A DNA stretch of 64,000 nt from NCBI RefSeq assembly GCF_900115545.1, contig NZ_FOWV01000001.1, forward strand, positions 682,001-746,000. Reading direction: 5' to 3'. This document shows positions 18,924 to 30,400 of this stretch, piece after piece (positions within the stretch are counted from its first letter, which is position 1; each line of letters starts with the position of its first letter). The translations under genes and the position numbers were made by a program. Under the pieces are notes generated by a model, which saw nothing but the letters and a program-made list of their open reading frames with translations, was not told where the DNA came from and ran no database searches. This DNA is from Ralstonia sp. NFACC01 (lineage in GTDB: Bacteria; Pseudomonadota; Gammaproteobacteria; Burkholderiales; Burkholderiaceae).

Positions 18924-20543
18924 TCAGAGCGCGACTTTGGCGCGACGGATCAACGCCGCCGTCGACGCATCATGCGCCACCGAGGCGGGCGCGCCTTCCA
19001 GTTCCGCCTGGATCGGCTTGGCGAGTTTCTTGCCAAGCTCTACGCCCCACTGATCGAACGAGTTGATGTTCCACACCGCGCCCTGCACGAACGTGCGGTG
19101 CTCGGCGCAGGCAATGAGCGCACCCAGTGAGGCAGCGTCGAGCCGCTCCATCAGGATGGTCGTGCTTGGGCGATTGCCTTCGAACACCATATGAGGCACC
19201 AACGCTTCGTCGGTGATGCCGCCCGCGCGGACCTCCTCGGCGGTGCGGCCGAGCAGGAGCGCCTCGCCCTGCGCGAAGCAATTGGCGAGCAGTTTGACGT
19301 GGTGACCGGGCAGGCTGCGCACGGGCTCCAGCGTGGTGATGAAATCCACCGGCACGATCTGCGAGCCTTGGTGAATCAGCTGGAAGTACGCATGTTGTCC
19401 GTTGGTGCCGGCCGTGCCCCAGACGATGGGGCCGGTGTCGGTGTCAATGGCTGCGCCGGTACGCTGGACGGATTTGCCGTTGCTCTCCATCTCCAACTGC
19501 TGCATGAAGTCGGTCAGCAGTTCCAGCGGCGCGCAGTAGGGCACAGTGCATGCGCTCGCCGCATCGAAGAAGCCGCGATACCAGACCGACAGCATCCCGA
19601 GAATGAGCGGCAGGTTTTCACGCGGTGCGGCCGTGGCGAAGTGGCGGTCCATCGCGCGTGCGCCGTCGAGCATCGCTTCAAATTGCTGCGGCCCGATCGC
19701 CAGCGCGATCGACAGGCCCACTGCCGACCACAGCGAGAACCGCCCGCCAACCCAATCCCAGAACGTGAACATGTTGTCCGGGTCGATGCCGAACTGCACG
19801 ACGGCCTCGCGGTTGGTGGAGACAGCGACGAAGTGGTGCTTGAGCTGGTCTTCCGCCACGCCATGCTCGACAAACCAGCGGCGCATGCTGTGCGCGTTGG
19901 CCATCGTCTCGAGCGTGGTGAACGTCTTCGAGCAGACGATGGCGAGCGTGGTGTCCGGGTTCAGGTGGTCGAGTGTTTCGGCCAGGTCCGTGCCGTCGAC
20001 GTTGGAGACAAAATGCACGCGCACCTGCGGCACGGCAAGGTGGTCGAGCGCGCGGCACACCATGCGCGGGCCGAGGTCCGAACCACCAATGCCGATGTTG
20101 ACGATGTCCGTGATTCGCTGGCCGGAATGGCCCGTCCATGCGCCGCTATGCACGCGGTTTGCGAAGTCACGCATCTGGGCCCGAACGCGCAGCACTTCGG
20201 GCATGACGGGCTCGCCGTCGGAGCGATAGTCGTCTTCCGCTTGTCCGCGCAGGGCCACGTGGAGAACGGATCGGTGCTCGGTGTTGTTGATGCGGTCGCC
20301 GCGCAGCATGGCGTCGCGCAGCGTGAGCACGCCGGCCTCGTCGGCCAGTTGCAGCAGCAGGGCGAGCGTGTCGGAGGTGATGCGGTTTTTTGAGTAGTCG
20401 ACCGTCAGGCCAGCCGCTTCCAGCGTGAAGGCGCGTACCCGTTCCTCGGCGTCCGGCGCAGCAAACCAGTCGCGCATATGTGTCGCACGAATCGATTCAG
20501 CATGTTGCGTCAGGGACTGCCAGGCAGGTAGGGCTGTGGGCAT
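18924..20543 (-). CDS. pgi: Glucose-6-phosphate isomerase
   Basis: A 539-residue phosphoglucose isomerase, interconverting glucose-6-phosphate and fructose-6-phosphate in the cytoplasm. Family blocks are present: NIGIGGSDLGPRM, the sugar-phosphate-binding SKTFTTLETMAN, VGGRFSLWSAVGLSIAL, and HQGSQIVPVDF; the C-terminal NSFDQWGVELGK matches the second PROSITE-type signature. The ATG at 20543 gives the canonical MPTALPAWQSL start; the longer frame to 20672 is leader. TATACT (minus strand, 20593-20588) is a plausible -10 box. It converges on the ybbA-like gene with only nine bases between stops and no separate terminator. Confidence 0.97.
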   Translation of the reverse strand: MPTALPAWQSLTQHAESIRATHMRDWFAAPDAEERVRAFTLEAAGLTVDYSKNRITSDTLALLLQLADEAGVLTLRDAMLRGDRINNTEHRSVLHVALRGQAEDDYRSDGEPVMPEVLRVRAQMRDFANRVHSGAWTGHSGQRITDIVNIGIGGSDLGPRMVCRALDHLAVPQVRVHFVSNVDGTDLAETLDHLNPDTTLAIVCSKTFTTLETMANAHSMRRWFVEHGVAEDQLKHHFVAVSTNREAVVQFGIDPDNMFTFWDWVGGRFSLWSAVGLSIALAIGPQQFEAMLDGARAMDRHFATAAPRENLPLILGMLSVWYRGFFDAASACTVPYCAPLELLTDFMQQLEMESNGKSVQRTGAAIDTDTGPIVWGTAGTNGQHAYFQLIHQGSQIVPVDFITTLEPVRSLPGHHVKLLANCFAQGEALLLGRTAEEVRAGGITDEALVPHMVFEGNRPSTTILMERLDAASLGALIACAEHRTFVQGAVWNINSFDQWGVELGKKLAKPIQAELEGAPASVAHDASTAALIRRAKVAL

Positions 20544-20614
20544 ACGGCGTGATGTGACGTGAGGTTGGTGCGGGAAAGCGAATGCGCAGTATAACGGCGC
20601 TGTATGACGCCTTT

Positions 20615-22228
20615 CTATCGGCGAACGTCCGACGCCAGCAGAGCGTTGAGCGCACGTCGGGCCGGCGCGCATAGCTCGCTTGCGTGCAGGCCGATGGGGC
20701 CGACGCCCGCTTGGACGAGATCGTCAGCGGCGCGACCGTGCAGCCACACGGCCGCGAGTGCGGCTTCGCGCGCACCCATGCCTTGCGCAAGCAATGCGCC
20801 GATCATGCCGGTCAACACATCGCCTGTACCACCCGTGGCGAGTCCGCCGTTGCCGGTTGGATTGACGGCCGGCGAGATGCCCGGGGCCGCGATAACCGTG
20901 CCCGAGCCCTTGAGCACGACCACCGCGCTCGTCCGATTGACAAGCGCCTTGGCGGCGGCCAGCCGATCGTGCTGCACGGCGTGCGCATCAGTATGCAACA
21001 GGCGCGCGGCTTCCAGCGGATGCGGTGTCAGTACCAGCGGGACACCACTTCCGGCCAGTTGTGTGAGGCGTGCGAGCAGGGCCGGCGTTTTCGCAAACAG
21101 GTTGAGTGCATCGGCATCGAACACGGCCGGCGTGCGTGCGGAGAGCATGCGGTCCAGGAGATGTTCGAGCGCAGCTTCTGACTCTTTGCCGATGCCCATG
21201 CCGGGGCCCACGGCGAGCGCCTGCATGTCGCCCAGATCGAGGGCGCCCCAGGTGTGCAGCATCAATTCAGGTTGCGCGGGGTCGACACGCGGTGCATCGG
21301 TGGCAAGCGAGACCACGTGCACCTTGCCCGCGCCTAGATAGAGCGCTCCGCGCGCCGACAGCAGCGGCGCTCCGACCATACCGGCCGCCCCTCCCACGAT
21401 TGCCGCGCTGCCGTATGTTCCTTTGTGGCCGTTATGCCGGCGGCGCGGCACGTGCGCGAGCCAGCGTGACGGTGTGTTGACGAACGCGTCCGCTTCGATC
21501 ACGCCGTCATAAGCGGTCTGTGCGGCTTGCAGGTCGGCCAGAGCAATGTCGCCGGAGGCGTCGCGGCCATCCCCCGTCAGTAAGCCCGGCTTGACGGCGA
21601 GAAAGGTGATGGTGGCGCGCGCCTGGATAACGGGCGAATTTGAGGCAGGCGGCTGCCCCGTATCGCCATTCAACCCCGAGGGAATGTCCAGTGCGTACAC
21701 CGGCAGGCCGCTGGCGTTGATGGTGTCGACCAGCGCCGCATGCAATCCCGTCAGCGGCCGGGCGAGTCCAATACCAAAGAGGCCATCGACGATGGCGGCG
21801 GTGGCCGCCGGTACCGAAGCCGTCGCGTGCAGACGTTCGATGGGGACATTGGCGGCACAAGCCTCCGTCCAAGCTCGGCGCGCATCGTCGGGCAGCTTGG
21901 CCGGGTCTGCGGCAAGCCACACGGTGACGGCACGCCCCGCCAGATGCAGCACCGTCGCCGCCACGAGCGCATCGCCGCCGTTGTTGCCTGGGCCGGCAAC
22001 GAGCAGCACGTGCCCATGTGGCGCGCGTGTCTGCAGCCAATCGGCGGCAGCTTCGCCCGCGCGCGCCATCAGGGTGAAGGGTTCGAGAGTTCGATACGCA
22101 GCTGTTTCCAGTGCGCGGATGCCGGCCGTGCCGAAGAGCAGGTCGGCGCCGGTGTGTGCGGCGAGGGCACCGTTGATCAGGATTTCGCGCCAGGAAGGGT
22201 GTGAGGACATGGCAACTACGTTTTCCAT
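20615..22228 (-). CDS. nnr: Bifunctional NAD(P)HX epimerase / ADP-dependent NAD(P)HX dehydratase
   Basis: A 537-residue fusion of the YjeF_N epimerase domain (VAGPGNNGGDALVAA near residue 65; ALDIPSGLNGDTG) and the ribokinase-like dehydratase domain (LTPHPLEAARLL; GNGGLATGGTGDVLTGMIG near the C-terminus). It repairs damaged nicotinamide cofactors, converting both epimers of NAD(P)HX back to NAD(P)H. Two close starts are possible, ATG at 22228 and ATG at 22210; neither has a strong ribosome site. The open frame to 22441 overlaps the divergent regulator gene and is not coding. It lies 71 bases upstream of pgi on the same strand. Confidence 0.93.
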   Translation of the reverse strand: MENVVAMSSHPSWREILINGALAAHTGADLLFGTAGIRALETAAYRTLEPFTLMARAGEAAADWLQTRAPHGHVLLVAGPGNNGGDALVAATVLHLAGRAVTVWLAADPAKLPDDARRAWTEACAANVPIERLHATASVPAATAAIVDGLFGIGLARPLTGLHAALVDTINASGLPVYALDIPSGLNGDTGQPPASNSPVIQARATITFLAVKPGLLTGDGRDASGDIALADLQAAQTAYDGVIEADAFVNTPSRWLAHVPRRRHNGHKGTYGSAAIVGGAAGMVGAPLLSARGALYLGAGKVHVVSLATDAPRVDPAQPELMLHTWGALDLGDMQALAVGPGMGIGKESEAALEHLLDRMLSARTPAVFDADALNLFAKTPALLARLTQLAGSGVPLVLTPHPLEAARLLHTDAHAVQHDRLAAAKALVNRTSAVVVLKGSGTVIAAPGISPAVNPTGNGGLATGGTGDVLTGMIGALLAQGMGAREAALAAVWLHGRAADDLVQAGVGPIGLHASELCAPARRALNALLASDVRR

Positions 22229-22295
22229 TGTGCAGACATGACGATCTATTCTCTTACAATAGCCCGCGTTTCCGGTCCTTTCCCTGCCCGTTGCA

Positions 22296-22865
22296 ATGTC
22301 CAAATCGCCGACCACCCCGAAAGCTGATCTGCCGCAATCCGCAGCCAATGAGGATGCAGGAAAGGGCGGGCCGATCGTGTCTTCGTCGCACCTGGTGTCG
22401 GCGCGCAGCCCGGAACTGTCGGAGTTCGAGTTCGCGCTCAATACCGCCTACAACGCCTACAACCGCTGGTGCGTGCGCTGCATGGCCGCCGCCGGCGTGC
22501 GCGACCTGACCTTCCTCGATGTGCTGGTCGTGCACCACGTCAACCACCGTGGTCGCGCCAAGCGGCTGGCCGACATCTGCTTCGTGCTGAACGTGGAAGA
22601 CACCCACCTGGTCACGTATTCCCTCAAGAAACTGCAAGGGATGGAACTGGTGGAGGGCACGCGCAACGGCAAGGAAGTCACCTACACCACCACCGAAGCC
22701 GGAGAAAAGGCCTGCGCCCGCTACCGCGAGATCCGCGAGCAGTGCCTGACCAGCAATATTTCGCCCAGCGGCGAGGAAAATGCCGAGATTGGCGAGCTGG
22801 CGCGCCTGCTGCGCGTGCTGACAGGCCTGTACGAGCAGGCAGCACGGTCCGCCACGTCGCTGTAA
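22296..22865 (+). CDS. Winged-helix (MarR-like) transcriptional regulator
   Basis: A 189-residue protein with a polar, probably disordered first ~30 residues followed by a MarR-type winged helix: the helix-turn-helix is near GRAKRLADICFVLNVEDTHLVTYSLKKLQGMELV (residues about 85-120) and the wing is GTRNGKEVTYTTTEAG. No ligand-binding domain is evident. A TACAAT -10-like box (22255-22260) lies in the short divergent region shared with nnr. The regulated genes are unknown; its neighbours nnr and purL are housekeeping genes, so context gives little. Family assignment is moderately firm. Confidence 0.8.
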   Translation: MSKSPTTPKADLPQSAANEDAGKGGPIVSSSHLVSARSPELSEFEFALNTAYNAYNRWCVRCMAAAGVRDLTFLDVLVVHHVNHRGRAKRLADICFVLNVEDTHLVTYSLKKLQGMELVEGTRNGKEVTYTTTEAGEKACARYREIREQCLTSNISPSGEENAEIGELARLLRVLTGLYEQAARSATSL

Positions 22866-23013
22866 AACGGGCGTTTGCAGTCGGTTGCAGACGAGGCAGC
22901 GCCATTTTCGGCCGATTTGAGGGTCGGTAACATCGGCAGGGCAAGGTACAATAGCGGTTTTCCCGCGCACGCCGGGAAACCCCTCCTTCCAGCTACTGCC
23001 TGCCTTGCCCACC

Positions 23014-26000
23014 ATGGCGCATTTCTCGTGCTTTCCCGGCGCTCTCGCGCTGTCCGCCTTCCGCCAGCAACGCCTGCTTTCCACCCTCAAGCGCATCGAT
23101 CCGGACATCGATGCCGTCAGTGCCCAATACCTGCATTTCGTGGCCGCCGACGCGCCGCTGTCGGCCGATGAATCCGCCCGTGTGCAAGCGCTGCTGACTT
23201 ACGGTTCGCCCGCTCCGGCCGATGTCGAGGGCGACCGCTTTGTGGTCATCCCGCGCTTCGGCACGATCTCGCCGTGGGCCAGCAAGGCGACCGAAATCGC
23301 CCGCCACTGCGCGCTGCCGCAAATCCATCGCATCGAGCGCGGCGTGGAATTCACCGTCACGTGCAAGAAGGGCCTCATCCGCAGCCTGACCGGCGCTGCC
23401 AAGCACCTCGACGACGCCACTCGCGCCGCCGTTGCCGAGCATCTGCACGACCGCATGACCGAAACCGTCATCGACTCGCGCGAAGCCGGCTACGGTCTGT
23501 TCGACGTGCTGCCCGCCAAGGCATTGCGCTTTGTGGACATTGGGGGCGGCCATGATGCTGGACGTCGTGCGCTGGAAGCCGCCAACGTCGAAATGGGTCT
23601 GGCCTTGTCCGACGATGAGATCGACTACCTGGTCGATGCCTACCGCAAGCTCGAACGCAACCCGACCGACGTCGAGCTGATGATGTTCGCGCAGGCCAAC
23701 AGCGAGCACTGCCGCCACAAGATCTTCAACGCCGACTGGACCATCGACGGCGAGACGCAGGACAAGTCGCTCTTCGCGATGATCCGCAACACGCACCAGC
23801 TTGCGCCGCAGGGCACGATCGTCGCGTATTCCGACAACGCCGCCGTGATGGAAGGCGGCATGGCCGAGCGCTGGTTCCCGCACGCGGGTACGGAAGGCAA
23901 GACAGGCGTGCCGCAATACGGCCGCCGCGAAGCGCTCACGCACACGCTGATGAAGGTGGAGACGCACAACCACCCGACGGCCATTTCGCCGTTCCCGGGC
24001 GCGTCGACGGGCGCGGGCGGCGAAATCCGCGACGAAGGCGCGACCGGCCGCGGCGCCAAGCCTAAGGCCGGCCTGACAGGTTTTACCGTGTCGAACCTGC
24101 TGCTGCCCGAAGCCGTGCAATCGTGGGAAAACGCGCGCGATACCGCTCAGCCCGTCGCGCACCGCAATCCGAATGAAGCTGCACCGGGCCCCGTCGGCAA
24201 GCCGGACCGCATCGCTTCGCCGCTGCAGATCATGATTGAAGGCCCGATCGGCGGTGCGGCGTTCAACAACGAATTTGGCCGGCCTAACCTGGGCGGCTAT
24301 TTCCGCGTCTACGAGCAGAACGTCGGTGGCACCGTGCGTGGCTATCACAAGCCGATCATGATTGCCGGCGGCATCGGCAACATCGACGCCGGTCACACGC
24401 ACAAGCACGGCCTGCCGGCCGGCACGCTGCTGATCCAGCTGGGTGGCCCCGGCATGCGCATCGGCATGGGCGGCGGCGCTGCCAGCTCGATGGCCACCGG
24501 CACCAATACCGCCGACCTGGACTTCGATTCCGTCCAGCGCGGCAACCCAGAAATGCAGCGCCGCGCGCAGGAAGTCATCAACGCGTGCTGGGCGCTCGGC
24601 GAAGACAACCCGATCCTGTCGATCCACGACGTGGGCGCGGGCGGCATCTCCAACGCCTTCCCGGAAATCGTCGACGGCGCCGAGAAGGGCGCGCGCTTCG
24701 ACCTGCGCCACGTGCATCTGGAAGAATCCGGCCTCAGCCCGGCGGAAATCTGGTGCAACGAATCGCAAGAGCGCTACACGTTGGCGATTGCCCCCGGCGA
24801 TTTCCCGCGCTTCCAGGCCATGTGCGAGCGCGAGCGCGCGCCGTTTTCGGTGGTCGGTTTCGCCACAGATGAACAGCAGCTGCAAGTCGTCGATGGCGAC
24901 ACTGCACCCGACGTCGCCGAGCACTTCCCCGTCAACATGCCGATGGACGTGCTGCTCGGCAAGCCGCCGCGCATGCACCGTGACGTGCACCGCGTCGCGC
25001 AGGAATTCCCGGAAGTCGATGTCACCGGCCTGGATCTGGAAGTCGTCGCGCGCGACGTGCTGCGCCACCCGACCGTTGCCAGTAAGTCGTTCCTCATCAC
25101 CATTGGCGACCGCACCGTTGGTGGCCTGAACACGCGCGACCAGATGGTCGGCCCGTGGCAGGTGCCGGTTGCCGACGTGGCTGTCACCACGCTGGACTAC
25201 AAAGGCTACGCCGGCGAGGCGATGACGATGGGCGAGCGCACGCCGCTGGCCGTCATCAACGCACCCGCGTCGGGTCGCATGGCCATCGGCGAGTCCATCA
25301 CGAACATCGCCGCCGCACCGATCGACTCGCTCACGCAACTGAAGCTGTCGGCCAACTGGATGGCCGCCTGCGGGGTGAACGGGGAAGACGCCCGCCTGTA
25401 CGACACCGTCAAGGCGGTCGGCATGGAGCTGTGCCCGGCGCTGGGCATCAGCATTCCGGTGGGCAAGGATTCGTTGTCGATGCGCACCAAGTGGGAAGAC
25501 GAAGGCGCAGCGAAGGAAGTGGTCGCGCCGGTCTCGCTGATCGTCTCGGCGTTTGCCCCGGTGACGGATGTGCGCAAGACGCTCACGCCGCAACTCAAGC
25601 AGGTCGAATCGGCCAACGCGCCGGCAGACAGCACGCTGATCCTGATCGACCTGGGCCGCGGCAAGAACCGCATGGGCGGCAGCATCCTGGCGCAGGTCAC
25701 GGAGCAGATCGGCAATAGCGTGCCCGACGTAGACGACGCCGAAGACCTCAAACGCTTCTTCGCAGCCATCCAGCAACTGAACGCCAGCGGCTCGCTGCTC
25801 GCCTATCACGACCGTTCGGACGGCGGCCTGTGGGCGACCGTCTGCGAAATGGCGTTTGCGGGCCACTGCGGTGTGTCGATCAACGTCGACATGCTCACGC
25901 TGGACGACGCAGCCGACCATGGCGACGCCAAGAACTGGGCGCAGCAAGTCTCCGGCCGCCGTGCCGACCTGACCCTGCGTGCGCTGTTTGCCGAAGAACT

Positions 26001-27114
26001 CGGTGCCGTCATCCAGGTGCCGCTGGCCCAGCGCGACGCCGTCTTTGCAGTGCTGCGCGAGCACGGCCTGGCTGGTTGCAGCCACGTGATCGGCGCACCC
26101 AACGCCAACGATCACATCGAAATCTGGCGCGACGCCAAGAAGGTGTTCAGCGCGACGCGCATCGAACTGCAACGCACCTGGACCGACGTCTCCTGGCGCA
26201 TCGCCAGCCTGCGCGACAACCCCGAGTGCACGCAGAGCGAATACGACCGCATCCTCGACGCTGAAGACCCGGGCATCTCGCCCAAGCTCACGTTCGACAT
26301 TGCGGAAGACGTGGCTGCACCGTTCATCGCCACGGGCGCCCGCCCGCGCATGGCCATCCTGCGCGAGCAGGGCGTGAACTCGCAGATCGAAATGGCCTAT
26401 GCGATGGACAAGGCCGGCTTCGACACCTACGACGTCCACATGAGCGACCTGCTGGCCGGCCGCACGAACCTCGCCAGCTTCAAGGGCTTCGTCGCCTGCG
26501 GCGGTTTCAGCTACGGCGACGTGCTGGGCGCGGGCGAAGGCTGGGCGAAGACGATCCTCTTCAACAGCATGCTCGCCGAGCAGTTTGCGGCCTTCTTCAA
26601 CCGCACCGATTCGATCGCGCTGGGCGTGTGCAACGGCTGCCAGATGATGGCGAACCTCGCCCCGATCATCCCGGGCGCCGGCGCATGGCCAAAGTTCACG
26701 CGCAACCAGTCGGAGCAATACGAAGGCCGCCTGGTGACCGTGCAGGTCGAAGCATCGCCGTCGATCTTCTACGCGGGCATGGAAGGCAGCCGCATCCCCA
26801 TCGTCGTTGCGCACGGTGAAGGCTATGCCGACTTCTCCCAGCAAGGCGACATCGGCAAAGTGGCCGTTGGCCTGCGTTACGTCGACAACCGCGGCGAAGT
26901 CACGCAGACGTATCCGCTCAACCCGAACGGCTCGCCGCAGGGCATTGCCTCGGTGACGACGCACGACGGTCGCTTTACTGCCCTGATGCCGCACCCCGAA
27001 CGCGTGTTCCGCGCCGTGCAAATGAGCTGGCATCCGAAGGAGTGGGAAGCCGCCGGCGACGGCAGCAGCCCGTGGATGCGGATGTTCCGCAATGCGCGCA
27101 AGTGGATGGGTTGA
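23014..27114 (+). CDS. purL: Phosphoribosylformylglycinamidine synthase (large single-chain form)
   Basis: A 1366-residue FGAM synthase that converts FGAR, glutamine and ATP to FGAM in purine synthesis. It is the long proteobacterial form: N-terminal PurS-like domain, two AIRS-related halves ([28 protein letters not shown] near residue 315 is characteristic), and a C-terminal glutamine amidotransferase with Cys1206 in GVCNGCQMM and His-Glu in MPHPERVFR near residue 1330. The ATG at 23014 is chosen over an in-frame TTG nine bases upstream. TACAAT at 22947-22952 is a possible -10 box. A strong terminator follows 20 bases after the stop. Confidence 0.98.
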   Translation: MAHFSCFPGALALSAFRQQRLLSTLKRIDPDIDAVSAQYLHFVAADAPLSADESARVQALLTYGSPAPADVEGDRFVVIPRFGTISPWASKATEIARHCALPQIHRIERGVEFTVTCKKGLIRSLTGAAKHLDDATRAAVAEHLHDRMTETVIDSREAGYGLFDVLPAKALRFVDIGGGHDAGRRALEAANVEMGLALSDDEIDYLVDAYRKLERNPTDVELMMFAQANSEHCRHKIFNADWTIDGETQDKSLFAMIRNTHQLAPQGTIVAYSDNAAVMEGGMAERWFPHAGTEGKTGVPQYGRREALTHTLMKVETHNHPTAISPFPGASTGAGGEIRDEGATGRGAKPKAGLTGFTVSNLLLPEAVQSWENARDTAQPVAHRNPNEAAPGPVGKPDRIASPLQIMIEGPIGGAAFNNEFGRPNLGGYFRVYEQNVGGTVRGYHKPIMIAGGIGNIDAGHTHKHGLPAGTLLIQLGGPGMRIGMGGGAASSMATGTNTADLDFDSVQRGNPEMQRRAQEVINACWALGEDNPILSIHDVGAGGISNAFPEIVDGAEKGARFDLRHVHLEESGLSPAEIWCNESQERYTLAIAPGDFPRFQAMCERERAPFSVVGFATDEQQLQVVDGDTAPDVAEHFPVNMPMDVLLGKPPRMHRDVHRVAQEFPEVDVTGLDLEVVARDVLRHPTVASKSFLITIGDRTVGGLNTRDQMVGPWQVPVADVAVTTLDYKGYAGEAMTMGERTPLAVINAPASGRMAIGESITNIAAAPIDSLTQLKLSANWMAACGVNGEDARLYDTVKAVGMELCPALGISIPVGKDSLSMRTKWEDEGAAKEVVAPVSLIVSAFAPVTDVRKTLTPQLKQVESANAPADSTLILIDLGRGKNRMGGSILAQVTEQIGNSVPDVDDAEDLKRFFAAIQQLNASGSLLAYHDRSDGGLWATVCEMAFAGHCGVSINVDMLTLDDAADHGDAKNWAQQVSGRRADLTLRALFAEELGAVIQVPLAQRDAVFAVLREHGLAGCSHVIGAPNANDHIEIWRDAKKVFSATRIELQRTWTDVSWRIASLRDNPECTQSEYDRILDAEDPGISPKLTFDIAEDVAAPFIATGARPRMAILREQGVNSQIEMAYAMDKAGFDTYDVHMSDLLAGRTNLASFKGFVACGGFSYGDVLGAGEGWAKTILFNSMLAEQFAAFFNRTDSIALGVCNGCQMMANLAPIIPGAGAWPKFTRNQSEQYEGRLVTVQVEASPSIFYAGMEGSRIPIVVAHGEGYADFSQQGDIGKVAVGLRYVDNRGEVTQTYPLNPNGSPQGIASVTTHDGRFTALMPHPERVFRAVQMSWHPKEWEAAGDGSSPWMRMFRNARKWMG

Positions 27115-27133
27115 CCTGTCTGCTGCAGCAATG

Positions 27134-27168
27134 AAAAACGCGCCGGGGCGACTCGGCGCGTTTTTTTT
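27134..27168 (+). terminator. Rho-independent terminator after purL
   Basis: AAAAACGCGCCG pairs with CGGCGCGTTTTT around GGGCGACT, followed by further T residues. The core is almost identical to the terminator after the autotransporter at 31266-31300. Confidence 0.92.
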
Positions 27169-27403
27169 GCCCCCAGCCAAAGCCATCGACCCCGGCGGCA
27201 AGCCATGACCAATGGCCAGGGCAATATTTCCTAGGCAAGTGTTATATTTCGCGCGCATGCGCCCCCATCAATAAGTCAAAAAAAACGGTATCCACCGGAC
27301 GGCGCGTCAGAGAACAACAACACAAAAATGGGTCGATTGCGCCGCGGTCCTGCCTCTTAGTGGCCAGCGCCCGATCCATGGGTCTATGCAACGAGGGGTC
27401 AAC

Positions 27404-30400
27404 ATGAACCGGGTCTATCGGCTGGTCTGGAGCCGCACCTTGCGTGCTCCGCAAGTGGTATCCGAACTTACGAAGGCGTCGCACGGGGGCGTTGACGCCA
27501 GCCACGATACGGCACCCGCGCGTCGGCGCGCATCCATCATTTCAATCGGTGTGTCACTCGGTCTGGCCAGTGCAGCGCTCCCTGGCTGGGCCGCGACTTG
27601 CTCGCCGAGCACGATCGCAAACTGCAGCGCCGCAGGCGGCAACGGCATCCCAAACCGCAGCGGCAATGGGGGCAGCGGCAATGGCGAGGGCGGCGGTTCG
27701 TCAACGCTGGGTGGCGGCTCAGCCACTATCCAGGTGCCGGGTAGTCCGACTTCCGGCGGAACCGGCGGTACCGGTGCCACGAACGACAGTGGACAGGGCG
27801 GCCCTGGAGGCGCGCCCGATGTGGTGCTCGCTGGCGATGCCGTGGTCAACGCGAACGCGCAGGGCGGGACTGGCCAGGGCTTCGATGGATTCAATTTCGC
27901 AGGCGGCGGCGGTGGCGGAGGTGCTGGCGTGTATTCCACCGGCACCAGCGTCACAGTCAGTGGCGGGGTGACCGTGCAGGGCGGCACCGGCGGAAATGGC
28001 GGTGCCGGCACATCGGGGCTGGCCTCCAACGGCGGCGGCGGCGGTGGTGGCGGCGCCGCGTTCGTCATAGTGACGCCGGCTGCCGACGTAAACAATCAAG
28101 GTACGCTGATCGGCGGCAACGGTGGCAACGGAGGTACAGCCGGGAACCCGGGCGGCGGCGGCGGCGGCGGCGACGGGTTGCTGACCTTGGGCTCCGGTAC
28201 TCAGGTCACCAACATTGGGACGATCGTCGGCGGTGTAGGCGGTGCCAGTGGTGGCGGCGGCAGCACGGCCGGGACCAGCGGCGCCGGCGTCAATCTGGCT
28301 GCCGGGTTCAACGTGCTTTCCAACGTCGGCACGATCACTGGCGGGGCCGGCAATGGCGGTGCCGCGGGCGTGGGCGTCATTTCCAACGGTGACGTCATCG
28401 TCAATGGCGGCACCATCAGCGGCGGCCTGTACAGCGATGGTGTCACGCGGGCGGCCGCAATCCAGTTCAACGGGACGAACAACACGCTGCAACTGCTGAC
28501 GGGTTCCAACATCACCGGAAACCTCGACGTGGCGGCGGGGGCAGCAGCCAAGATCACGGCTGGCAGTGCTGGGCTCTCGCTGTCCAACAACGTCACGCTG
28601 GGCGACGCCACGTCGCGCGTCACGCTCGATGCGACCACGACGAACCTCGTGGTGTCTGGCGTCATCTCGGGCGCGGGCAGTGCAGCCGTTACCGGCAGCC
28701 GAACGATCACGCTGACAGGCAATAACACCTATACGGGCGATACCACCATCACCACTGGCACGCTGCAGATCGGCAATGGCGGAACCACGGGCTCGGTGGC
28801 GGGCAATATCGTCAACAACGGAACGCTGGCCTTCAACCGCAGCGACGCGGTGACGTACGCCGGCACCATCAGCGGCTCGGGCAATCTGGTGCAGGCGGGA
28901 GCTGGCACGTTGACCATCTCGGGCACGGCGGGCTATGCCGGCAGCACCACCATCAACGCGGGCACGCTCGCGCTGTCCGGCGCCGGCAGCATTGCCGCCT
29001 CCAGCGGCGTGGTCAACAACGGCACCTTCGATATCTCGGCGACGACGTCTGGCGCCACCATCAGCGCGCTGACAGGCTCCGGCGCAGTCGCCCTGGGTGG
29101 CCAGACGCTGACCTTGTCCAACGCCGCCGGCACGTTCGGCGGCGTTATCGGTGGCGCAGGCGGGCTGACGGTGGCGGGTGGCACGCAAACGCTGTCGAAC
29201 ACAAACGTCTTTACCGGCGCAGCGACCATCAACGCGGGCACGCTAGCGCTGTCGGGGGCCGGCAGCATCGCGACCTCCGGCGGCGTGGTCAACAACGGCA
29301 CGTTCGACATCTCCGGCACGACGTCCGGCGCAACCATCAATGCCCTGACGGGCTCCGGCGCCGTCGCCCTGGGCAGCCGGACGCTCAACTTGGCTAATGC
29401 CTCTGGCACGTTCAGTGGCGCCATTGGCGGCACAGGCGGCCTCACGCTGGATGGCGGCACGCAAACACTGTCGGGCGTGAACACGTATAGCGGGGCCACG
29501 ACCGTCAACGCCGGCACGCTGGCGTTGACGGGCGCCGGCCGCCTGGCGTCGGTTACGACTGTGGCGCTCACAGGGGCAACGTCGGCACTCGATCTGTCTG
29601 CTGGCGTGAACCAGACCGTGGCGCATCTCTCCGGCGTCACGGGTAGCCGCGTGGTGCTGGGCGGCGCGCTCACGCTGGCTGACGATTCCTCTCAAACCTT
29701 CAGCGGCAGCCTGAGTGGCAACGGCGCGTTGATCAAGCAAGGCACGGGCACGCTCACGCTCAATGGTGTCAGCAGCAGCTTCTCTGGGTCGACCACGGTA
29801 GCGGGCGGCACCCTGGCGGTCGGTGATGCGGCAAACGCCAGTGCCGTGCTTGGCGGCAATGTCCTGGTGAGCGCGCTTGGCACCCTGCGCGGCCATGGCA
29901 TGGTTTCCGGCGATATCAGCAGCAGCGGGGTGGTCGCGCCGGGCGGCTCCATCGGAACGCTCTCAGTGGGCGGCAATTACACGCAAGGCGCGACTGGGAC
30001 GCTCGCCATCGAGGTCAGCCCGACCGACGCGTCGCAACTGCATGTGGGCGGTGCTGCAGCGCTCGGCGGCTCGCTGGCCATCATGTTCGATCCGGGCACC
30101 TATGCCGCCCGCCGCTACACCGTGTTGAGCGCAGGCAGTGGCGTGACGGGCCGCTTCGCAAACGTCAGCATGGCGACGGCCGGGGCCAACCTCGGCACGC
30201 TGCAGACCTCGGTCGACTACGGAACGAATGCGGTCGACCTGCTGCTTGCTGAAGCTACCGGGCCCAGCACCCCCGGCAGCCCGACCGTGGTGGCACCGAC
30301 CAAGACCTCCATCTACACGGCGCTTGGTACGACCGCGTTGCTGCAGGCACAGGGCGCCAACTCGGCGCTGCTCGGCCGGTTATCGGGGCCGCAGGACGCC

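Noticed and set aside
22993-27258. A 1421-codon open frame antisense to purL
   Set aside because: It covers purL on the opposite strand, is Arg/His/Val-rich with no family resemblance, and is a by-product of the third-position GC bias of purL.
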